Shown here piece after piece: positions 1 through 5,266 of a DNA stretch of 8,674 nt (position 1 is its first letter; every line of letters begins with the position of its first letter). The position numbers and the translations under genes were made by a program. Source of the DNA: Candidatus Microgenomates bacterium (lineage in GTDB: Bacteria > Patescibacteriota > Microgenomatia > UBA12405 > UBA6130); assembly GCA_015485895.1 (NCBI GenBank), contig WFSR01000072.1:1-8674 (forward strand), read 5' to 3'. The notes below the pieces were generated by a model, which saw nothing but the letters and a program-made list of their open reading frames with translations, had not been told where the DNA came from and made no database searches.

Positions 1-15
1 GCAACCACCGCTTTT

Positions 16-759
16 TCATCGCTTTCCTCTCCTAATCATCTCAAAATCCAAAAGGTTTACGTAGCCATCACCATTAACATCTGCTTTCCAATTCCCCTTG
101 GTATTATACTGGCCATTCGCCACTTCCTTCAGCCATTCATTTATCGACCAATCATGTTCCGGTAATGGATTCGGGTCGGCACAAGTATAGCATCTTATAT
201 CTGGATTTGGATTATTGTTTGGATCGCCATATAAACAATAATCTTTTCCACTTTCCGTTTTTAACCTGCAAGTCTTATTTCCTCCACAATGCTGGCCTAA
301 TTCCTTGCACGAATTACAATCTATTACTTTCATACAATCCTTTTTACTAGTACACCAGTTTCCATTATTAGGAATCCAACCACTAGGGCAACTCCCGCCT
401 GCCGCCAGTGGTTGAGTTGGCGTGGCACTGGCTCCCGGCTTAGTTGGCTGTGTCGGCACCGGAGTGGGAGTCGCGGTTGGACTCTTTTTACAACAGTAAT
501 CGCCCCCTCCCTGATCCTCACACCATGTATCTCCACCTGGGAGTTCAGCACCTTGGCTACAACTATATGGGCTACAGCTTCCTCCTAAACTCGGGCATGA
601 AGGTGGAGTGGTAGGGGCAGGGCTTTCTGGTGGCTCCGTTGAAATACCGGCCTCAACATCCAAGGGGAGCATTTTATTACTCGCCCACGCAAAAACAACC
701 ATCGCTACCACCGCCAACGAAATACCCAGTAGAAGCTTTCGCCAAAATTGTTTTCGCAT
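16..759 (-). CDS. Secreted cysteine-rich protein with C-terminal dockerin-like calcium loop
   Basis: Predicted exported protein of 247 aa. Residues 1-8 are basic (MRKQFWRK) and about 9-26 form a hydrophobic helix ending in A-W-A, a plausible signal peptidase site; it could instead remain as an anchor. A Pro/Thr linker (41-53) leads to a Cys-rich module (about 55-90), a second Pro/Thr linker (93-117) and another Cys-rich module (124-193). There are 16 cysteines, all after the signal helix, which suggests disulfides outside the cell. Residues 227-238 (DVNGDGYVNLLD) match the EF-hand-like loop of a dockerin repeat, with D1, N3, D5, G6, N9 and D12 in place, but only one copy is seen. The ATG at 759 was chosen over an upstream TTG because it puts the signal peptide at the N-terminus. 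No Shine-Dalgarno is visible. The stop is TGA, the only one in the window. Function is unknown; binding to a surface partner is inference. Confidence 0.8.
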   Translation of the reverse strand: MRKQFWRKLLLGISLAVVAMVVFAWASNKMLPLDVEAGISTEPPESPAPTTPPSCPSLGGSCSPYSCSQGAELPGGDTWCEDQGGGDYCCKKSPTATPTPVPTQPTKPGASATPTQPLAAGGSCPSGWIPNNGNWCTSKKDCMKVIDCNSCKELGQHCGGNKTCRLKTESGKDYCLYGDPNNNPNPDIRCYTCADPNPLPEHDWSINEWLKEVANGQYNTKGNWKADVNGDGYVNLLDFEMIRRGKR

Positions 760-791
760 TCTAATTTTAGAGAACCATATTTTTTTCTTCC

Positions 792-797
792 TGTCAA
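792..797 (-). promoter_or_regulatory. Possible -35 hexamer upstream of the dockerin-like gene
   Basis: The minus strand reads a perfect TTGACA here, 32 bases before the ATG at 759. No good -10 box lies 16-18 bases downstream; the nearest AT-rich hexamer, TAAAAT (764-769), is 22 bases away. The site falls just upstream of the comF -10 box on the other strand, so divergent promoters may overlap in this 64-base gap. Weak support. Confidence 0.25.
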
Positions 798-807
798 GAC
801 CCAATTC

Positions 808-816
808 TGTTATGAT
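808..816 (+). promoter_or_regulatory. Extended -10 promoter of comF
   Basis: The sequence is TGtTATGAT, an extended -10 (TG at 808-809, hexamer 811-816, five of six matches to TATAAT). Seven bases (GCTAAAA) separate it from the ATG at 824, so transcription would start at or next to the A of that codon. The -35 region (about 788-793, TTCCTG) is poor, as is common with extended -10 promoters. No Shine-Dalgarno lies before 824, consistent with a leaderless mRNA. Confidence 0.5.
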
Positions 817-823
817 GCTAAAA

Positions 824-1513
824 ATGATAGAAAGATTATTAAATTGGCTCTATCCACCTTCTTGTTATTTTTGCCACCGGCCCGGCACCTGGATCTGCCA
901 ACAGTGCTGGGCAAAAATTAATTTCCGCTCCCCACAAAAATGCCCTGTTTGCGAAAGAGGGTCCTATCTTGGCCTCACCCATCCCCACTGCCGCCGCCGC
1001 ACCGAGCTGGATGGCCTTTTTTATCTCTTCCCTTACCGCGAGCCCTGGCGGACCATGCTTCACGATTACAAATACCGTTTCGTCCGCCGCCTGACCCCTG
1101 TTTGGCAAAAGCTAATCACCACCGGCCTTCAGGAGTATCACCCCGACCTTCTCCGCTATTGGCAAGAAGAAAAGGTCACCATCGTTCCCGTCCCCCTCCA
1201 TCCCAGCCGCCGCCTTTGGCGGGGATTTAACCAGGCCCGAGAATTAGCTAAGATCATTAGCCAAATCAGCCAAAGGCCCCTTCAACCTCTGGCCGGCCGC
1301 CGCCATCTTGACCGCCACCAAGCCAAGCTTGACGCCCAACAACGCTCCAACAATATCACTCCGGCTAGCTTTTTTCTTCGCCAACAACAGCTAAGCGGCA
1401 ACTTCCTTTTGGTAGACGATGTGGTAACAACCGGAACTACCTTTCGGGCTTTAGCCAATCTCCTCAAAAAGCACGGCGCTAATCATGTTAACGCTTTTGC
1501 CTTACTCGGGTAG
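824..1513 (+). CDS. comF: ComF family phosphoribosyltransferase-like protein (ComFC type)
   Basis: Protein of 229 aa, normal length for the ComF/GntX family. An N-terminal zinc ribbon is visible (C14, C17, C25, C28), with further cysteines at C40, C43 and C56. The type I phosphoribosyltransferase domain follows: the family block VPVPLHPSRR...RGFNQA at 121-138, then the PRPP-binding loop LLVDDVVTTGTTF at 195-207 with the acidic pair D198/D199. ComFC homologues are needed for natural transformation in several bacteria, probably at the step linking incoming single-stranded DNA to recombination; here that role is inferred from the family alone. In-frame ATGs at 812 and 815 fall inside the promoter -10 box, so 824 is preferred. 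The TAG stop touches the stop codon of the convergent peptidase gene. No other competence gene is in the window. Confidence 0.93.
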   Translation: MIERLLNWLYPPSCYFCHRPGTWICQQCWAKINFRSPQKCPVCERGSYLGLTHPHCRRRTELDGLFYLFPYREPWRTMLHDYKYRFVRRLTPVWQKLITTGLQEYHPDLLRYWQEEKVTIVPVPLHPSRRLWRGFNQARELAKIISQISQRPLQPLAGRRHLDRHQAKLDAQQRSNNITPASFFLRQQQLSGNFLLVDDVVTTGTTFRALANLLKKHGANHVNAFALLG

Positions 1514-2590
1514 CTATTTTAGAAAACTCAACGGGTTCAAGCGGACTCGACCGCGGCGGATTTCAAAATGAAGGTGAGTTCCGGTCGAATGGCCGGTCGA
1601 GCCCATCTGACCGATTGGTTGGCCTTGGGAAACTTTTTGACCAGGGTGAACATAAATCTGGGTCATATGAGCGTAAAGAGTTTTGTAGCCATTGCCATGG
1701 TCGATAACTACATGATGGCCATACCCATAACGGCTGTAAATTACCCGTTCAATTGTCCCGGCCGCTGCCGCCAAGATATCAGGAGCAGCTGGGTCAGCAA
1801 TATCAATTGCCCGGTGATACCAAGAGTAGCCTTGGGTAATAACTCCCGATGTTGGCCAGATAAACTGGCTTGAAGTCTTCTTACCAGCCACCACCGGCCA
1901 GCGGCGGGCAGCATAATATTGAGGCGGCGGTTTAGCATTAGGCATAATTCCGTCAGGGATGACCACAACTTGACCCACATTAAGGGCAAAGGTTTCGTCA
2001 TTAGCAAAGGTATTAAAAGGAAAATCAACAATCTTTTGTGGATCGGTGCGGTACTTTTTAGCCAGCGAATAAACTGTCTCTCCCCGCCGCACCCGGTGAA
2101 TTATTCCTGTCACCGGAGGAATTTTCAACCGCTGGCCGGCGCGAATATCCTTCGGCGAACGGAGATGATTAGCCCAAATGATAGTATCCAAAGAAACACC
2201 AAACTTTTTAGCAACTATTGAAAGTGTCTCGCCCTTTTTAACAATATACTCAGTAATATCACCACGGACATTAGTCTGGGCTGTTTGGGGAACATAAAGG
2301 CTCATCTGTGCCAAGGCCGCCTGAGTATCGAGATAATCACTAGGCAAATTAGAACTGGAATTCAAAACTTCCTCAATATATGGCGAGAGATAAATCGCCA
2401 GAAAAATAAAAATCGTCAAGAAAAAATGGGTGGTGGGGCGAGCAAACTTTCCCCGTTGACGGTAAAGCAAACGCGCCAAAAAAGCTTTAACACCTCCTAA
2501 AGTGTGTAACAGCCATATCCCCCAATCTTTGGCTAGCTCATTATAAGTATCTCTTAGAGCCTCCCACTCTCTTCTTTTACCCATTCCCAT
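1514..2590 (-). CDS. Membrane-anchored M23 (LytM) peptidase with two LysM domains
   Basis: Protein of 358 aa. Order: a basic cytoplasmic N-terminus (1-54); one transmembrane helix (about 55-72); a short linker; LysM repeats at about 114-157 (YIVKKGETLSIVAKKF...) and 164-212 (HRVRRGETVYSLAKKY...); and a C-terminal M23 domain (about 245-355). Metal and catalytic motifs are intact: H259 and D263 in HxxxD, H308 in YAHM, and H339/H341 in HLHFE. It is therefore predicted to be an active zinc endopeptidase that binds glycan through LysM and cuts peptidoglycan cross-links outside the membrane, for growth or division. The first ATG (2590) is taken; a second in-frame ATG at 2584 is equally possible and there is no Shine-Dalgarno. 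It is convergent with comF without any spacing and divergent from rnpB, so it is probably transcribed alone. Confidence 0.93.
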   Translation of the reverse strand: MGMGKRREWEALRDTYNELAKDWGIWLLHTLGGVKAFLARLLYRQRGKFARPTTHFFLTIFIFLAIYLSPYIEEVLNSSSNLPSDYLDTQAALAQMSLYVPQTAQTNVRGDITEYIVKKGETLSIVAKKFGVSLDTIIWANHLRSPKDIRAGQRLKIPPVTGIIHRVRRGETVYSLAKKYRTDPQKIVDFPFNTFANDETFALNVGQVVVIPDGIMPNAKPPPQYYAARRWPVVAGKKTSSQFIWPTSGVITQGYSWYHRAIDIADPAAPDILAAAAGTIERVIYSRYGYGHHVVIDHGNGYKTLYAHMTQIYVHPGQKVSQGQPIGQMGSTGHSTGTHLHFEIRRGRVRLNPLSFLK

Positions 2591-2599
2591 CGGTTACTT

Positions 2600-2605
2600 A
2601 TTATA
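2600..2605 (-). promoter_or_regulatory. Candidate -10 box of the LysM/M23 peptidase gene
   Basis: The minus strand reads a perfect TATAAT, with 9 bases to the ATG at 2590. No convincing -35 is seen 16-18 bases upstream and there is no TGn extension. If used, the leader would be only 0-4 bases. The stretch is very AT-rich, so a chance match is possible. Confidence 0.4.
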
Positions 2606-2662
2606 ATATAAATCCCAACCGCAATTCACTAAACAAGATTTAGCCCCACTTTCTCCGCAATT

Positions 2663-2671
2663 TGCTATAAT
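2663..2671 (+). promoter_or_regulatory. Extended -10 promoter of rnpB
   Basis: The sequence TGcTATAAT is a perfect extended -10. The RNase P RNA helix P1 begins at about 2677, five bases after the hexamer, so the start site falls at about 2677-2679. No good -35 is seen near 2643-2648, which the TG extension can compensate for. This is the best-supported promoter in the window because the RNA's own structure fixes the 5' end. Confidence 0.7.
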
Positions 2672-2676
2672 TAATT

Positions 2677-2970
2677 ACCCTGGGGATGGTGGCTAGCCGT
2701 GAGGCAGGAAAGTCCGGACTCCAGAAGGCATAGCAGCCTAGGAAACTAGGTTCTCCCTTTTCAGGGGGCAAGAGAGGGCCACAGAGACGAGTCCCAAATT
2801 TTTTGGGGGTGAAACGAGTCTGAAGAAAACTTCAGGCAAGCCTATTAAGGCGCGGCAACCCTCCCGGGAGCAATCTCGAGCCAGCCCTGGTGCCTTCCCA
2901 TTTAAGGGCTGGGTTGGGAGCAAAGAAAGATGGCCACCTTTAACAGAATCCGGCTTATATCCCCAGGGTT
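2677..2970 (+). ncRNA. rnpB: RNase P RNA (M1-like, shortened type A)
   Basis: Catalytic RNA of RNase P, which trims the 5' leader of pre-tRNAs. The conserved core is clear: GGAAAGTCCGGACTCC at 2707-2722 (5' part of P4) and ACAGAATCCGGCTTAT at 2943-2958 (3' part of P4), plus the internal CCACAGAGACGAG and GGTGAAACGAG segments. P1 pairs 2677-2686 (ACCCTGGGGA) with 2960-2969 (TCCCCAGGGT), ten perfect pairs that set both ends. P2 pairs 2688-2693 with 2933-2938. P3 is only three pairs closed by GTGA (2696-2705). Further hairpins are CCTAG-GAAA-CTAGG (2737-2750), CCCAAA-TTT-TTTGGG (2793-2807) and CTGAAG-AAAA-CTTCAG (2820-2835). At about 294 nt it is well short of the 377-nt E. coli RNA. The 3' end overlaps the stop codon of the convergent AI-2E gene, and no intrinsic terminator follows. 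Confidence 0.96.
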
Positions 2971-3964
2971 ACTTAGAATCAGGTTGGGCCCACTCTTTTA
3001 CTAATACTTCAAAGATAAGATAGCTGGGGACGGCAATAAGCATTCCTAAAACACCGGCTAATTTAACGCCAATAGCCAAAACCAAAAGGGTAATGACGGG
3101 ATTTACCCCAGTTACGGTATTCATTACTCGGGGAACAATGAAATTATTCTCTAATTGCTGCACTAAAAAGCACCAGGCAGCCACCACACCAGCCGTTAAG
3201 GGAGAAATCGCCAATCCAAAAAGAATTGCCGGAACGGCTGCCAAAACTGGCCCCACATTGGGAATAATTTCCAAAAAGCCAGCTAGAATCCCAAGTGCCA
3301 GAGCAAACTTAAGTCCCAGCAACAAGAACCCAAAATAGGACATTGCGCCGACAATAAACATTAAAAGTAATTCCGCCCGAATCCAACCTCCCAGCCGTTT
3401 CTCTAAACGAATGACGATTCTCTGCCCCCGAACAACTCCTTTTTGGCCAAAGAAATTAAAAAGATAGCGATCTAAATTACGATGTTCCAAGAGTAAATAA
3501 AAGCTAATCACCAAAATACCAAAGATGTTAATTAAATTAGTAAAGATACCCAAAGTAAGCTTAATCAAATCTGCAGAAAGGCTGGCAATTATTTGGCGCA
3601 AGCGGTCTTTAGCTACCTGGCTGACATTCACTCCTAACACATTGTAGGATTTGTCCAGGAAGGGTAAGGAGCGCGTTAACTCACTAATTTGATCAATAAG
3701 AGGAGGAACTAAGCCAGCCACTACCACTACAAACAAAAGAATAACTAGCAAATAAAGCAAAGCAGCTGCCAACCAGCGCGGAATATGCCAGTGTTCTAAT
3801 CTTTCCACTGTAGGGTTAAGAATACCAACCAAGATGAAAGCTACAAAAAGACCTAAAATAACGGATCGTACCTGATAGAGGAACCAACAAAGAAGAAGAA
3901 ATAAAACCGTAAAGATGACCGTCCGATGAGAAATTTCAACATGAATTACCTTTCCTTGTTTCAT
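2969..3964 (-). CDS. AI-2E family transporter (UPF0118 permease)
   Basis: Integral membrane protein of 331 aa, usual length for the family. Hydrophobic segments lie at about 14-32, 35-51, 64-90, 133-160, 197-217, 218-233, 236-267 and 285-318. The region between the third and fourth segments (about 91-132) is the polar domain typical of the family. Signature blocks are present: LEIIPNVGPVLAAVPA (231-246) and QLENNFIVPRVM followed by GVNPVITLL (270-294). Members include the E. coli protein TqsA, linked to autoinducer-2 export, and Na+/H+ antiporters, so substrate cannot be assigned. It follows miaA by 18 bases, enough for co-transcription, but has its own candidate extended -10. The TAA stop lies in the 3' strand of rnpB helix P1, so the two transcripts converge with no spacer. 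Confidence 0.93.
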   Translation of the reverse strand: MKQGKVIHVEISHRTVIFTVLFLLLCWFLYQVRSVILGLFVAFILVGILNPTVERLEHWHIPRWLAAALLYLLVILLFVVVVAGLVPPLIDQISELTRSLPFLDKSYNVLGVNVSQVAKDRLRQIIASLSADLIKLTLGIFTNLINIFGILVISFYLLLEHRNLDRYLFNFFGQKGVVRGQRIVIRLEKRLGGWIRAELLLMFIVGAMSYFGFLLLGLKFALALGILAGFLEIIPNVGPVLAAVPAILFGLAISPLTAGVVAAWCFLVQQLENNFIVPRVMNTVTGVNPVITLLVLAIGVKLAGVLGMLIAVPSYLIFEVLVKEWAQPDSK

Positions 3965-3972
3965 CTCGTTTT

Positions 3973-3981
3973 ATTGTAGCA
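3973..3981 (-). promoter_or_regulatory. Candidate extended -10 promoter of the AI-2E gene
   Basis: The minus strand reads TGcTACAAT, five of six matches plus the TG extension, followed by 8 bases (AAAACGAG) and the ATG at 3964. It lies in the 18-base gap after miaA and slightly overlaps the miaA 3' end. It is nearly identical to the rnpB box. The implied leader is 0-3 bases. No -35 was found. Confidence 0.45.
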
Positions 3982-3982
3982 T

Positions 3983-4954
3983 CTAAAAACCAAAAATTTT
4001 AACTGCTTGCCTAGGAGTGAACTCATCACCATCTACCCAGGTGAACCGTGAATCGTGGCGGAACCAAAGCCGCTGACGACTGGCATAATGGATTTCATCC
4101 CCCTGCCATTTTCGCAGAGCAGACCAAAAGGTATCTTTTCTATCAAAGAACCCTTGCCATTCCTTATAGGCTAAAGTATTCAAACCCGGCATAGACCAAT
4201 AATAACCTCGTGTAAGTAAATTTTCTATTTCAACTAATAAGCCCCTTTCTATCCGCTGAAAAGTGCGTAAACGAACATATTTTTTTAACTTTGCCCAAGG
4301 ACGTAAAATGCCTATCCCTCGGACATTTATATGAGAATCGAGAAAATTTTTGTGTCCTTGCCAACCATTTTTTTGAACGATTTCTATCATTCTTACCAAT
4401 CTTTGCTTATTTTGCCTTTCTGCATTACTGAGAATATACCACTTTTTCTGCCAGTACTTTTTCACCCTCTGCTGAAGTTTTACTAGAGGCTGTTTTTGCC
4501 AGTAATTTTTTTGCCGCCACGCGGATTTCTCTGAAGTAATATCTAAGCCATCTAAAAGCACCTTAATGTAAAAACCGGTTCCTCCTACTATTAAAGGCTG
4601 GCGATTGTCAACCAAGAGATGCTGAATTAATTGCCCGGTTATTTCTGCCCATAGATAGGCACTAAAATGACGCCGCGGAGAAATTAAGTCTAAAAGCCAA
4701 AGCCGCTGGCCAGTTGGCAACTGCCAATAGCCCCAATGATAATGGTGTTCCTTTGCTGCCGGCAGCAGGGCCGTTTTCATAAAAACACTTCCCGAGGGCA
4801 AATCCTTGCCGGTGCCAATGTCAAGATAACGATAAATCTGCCGGGAATCGGCCGAGATTATATCTGAGCAATAGTTATTTAGTTGAAAAGCAAGTTGAGT
4901 TTTACCAACAGCAGTGGGGCCATAAATAACAGGTATGATAGTTTCTTGTTTCAC
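3983..4954 (-). CDS. miaA: tRNA dimethylallyltransferase (tRNA A37 isopentenyltransferase)
   Basis: Transfers a dimethylallyl group to N6 of A37 next to the anticodon in tRNAs reading UNN codons, improving decoding. Protein of 323 aa. The P-loop GPTAVGKT is at 12-19, followed by ISADSRQIY (33-41, with the conserved Asp and Ser) and IGTGK (46-50). GGTGFYIKVLLDGL (124-137) and NKQRLVRMIEI (182-192) are family blocks. The C-terminal part has MPGLNTLAYKEW (255-266) and the tRNA-binding SRQRLWFRH (292-300). The stretch at about 55-102, where the usual PHHLID-type motif belongs, is unusual: it is longer and Trp/His-rich and reads RLWLLDLISPRRHFSAY. The start is GTG at 4954, directly after the HU stop (TAG|GTG) with no Shine-Dalgarno, suggesting translation by re-initiation coupled to HU. 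Confidence 0.95.
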   Translation of the reverse strand: MKQETIIPVIYGPTAVGKTQLAFQLNNYCSDIISADSRQIYRYLDIGTGKDLPSGSVFMKTALLPAAKEHHYHWGYWQLPTGQRLWLLDLISPRRHFSAYLWAEITGQLIQHLLVDNRQPLIVGGTGFYIKVLLDGLDITSEKSAWRQKNYWQKQPLVKLQQRVKKYWQKKWYILSNAERQNKQRLVRMIEIVQKNGWQGHKNFLDSHINVRGIGILRPWAKLKKYVRLRTFQRIERGLLVEIENLLTRGYYWSMPGLNTLAYKEWQGFFDRKDTFWSALRKWQGDEIHYASRQRLWFRHDSRFTWVDGDEFTPRQAVKIFGF

Positions 4955-5227
4955 CTAGCGAACGCTACGTTTAAGATTATTGCCTGGCGTAAAGCGTGGC
5001 ATTCTTCGCGCGGCCACCTTCTTCTTCTGACTTTTCCCAATTGGCAAGACTAACTTCTCCCGAAAGAGCCGTGTCCAAAAAACACCGAAGCCGGCCAACT
5101 TCACCTTCTCTCCCCGAGCTAACGCTTTAGTTATTTCACCTAAAAATGAATCTACAAAATCCCGCCCCGTTTTTCGGCTTACTTTTAATTTTTGGGCAAC
5201 AATCGCTACTAATTCACTCTTTTTCAT
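4955..5227 (-). CDS. HU/IHF family nucleoid DNA-binding protein
   Basis: Protein of 90 aa, standard length for HU. The N-terminal helical dimerisation part (MKKSELVAIVAQKL..., 1-39) is followed by the strand motif KVKLAGFGVF (41-50) and the C-terminal block FTPGNNLKRSV (79-89), matching the family's FxPGKxLKxxV. The DNA-binding beta arm (about 52-78) is strongly basic but lacks the usual RNPxTG sequence; it reads LPIGKSQKKK, so P62 may be the intercalating proline. It is expected to bend and compact DNA as a dimer. Whether it is HU proper or an IHF-like paralogue cannot be decided. It starts 16 bases after the rny stop and abuts miaA. A good sigma-70-type promoter lies across the end of rny, so it can probably be expressed separately. 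Confidence 0.93.
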   Translation of the reverse strand: MKKSELVAIVAQKLKVSRKTGRDFVDSFLGEITKALARGEKVKLAGFGVFWTRLFREKLVLPIGKSQKKKVAARRMPRFTPGNNLKRSVR

Positions 5228-5237
5228 TTCTCAAATA

Positions 5238-5266
5238 AGGATACTACTTTCTTTTTATATTGTCAA
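5238..5266 (-). promoter_or_regulatory. Internal promoter for HU-miaA inside the 3' end of rny
   Basis: On the minus strand a perfect -35 TTGACA (5261-5266) is followed by a 17-base spacer and TATCCT (5238-5243, four of six matches). The hexamer ends 10 bases before the HU ATG at 5227, giving a leader of about 3-4 bases. The -35 lies within the last codons of rny. A plausible way to express the abundant HU protein above the level of upstream genes. Confidence 0.5.

Noticed and set aside
16..18. TGA recoding as glycine, as in Gracilibacteria/SR1
   Set aside because: Eight genes end on TAA or TAG at family-correct positions without internal TGA, and the dockerin-like protein ends naturally after its calcium loop.
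760..804. TTG start at 804 for the dockerin-like gene
   Set aside because: It would place 15 extra residues before the signal peptide. The ATG at 759 gives a normal signal sequence.
608..823. Longer form of ComF starting at 608
   Set aside because: It would add 72 residues without ComF similarity and overlap the signal-peptide region of the divergent gene. The family N-terminus and a promoter -10 box both point to 824.
2490..2500. Strong Shine-Dalgarno-like GGAGGTG on the minus strand inside the 5' part of the peptidase gene
   Set aside because: No start codon in the gene's frame lies at proper spacing, and starting there would remove the cytoplasmic segment before the membrane helix. It simply encodes Gly-Gly-Val.
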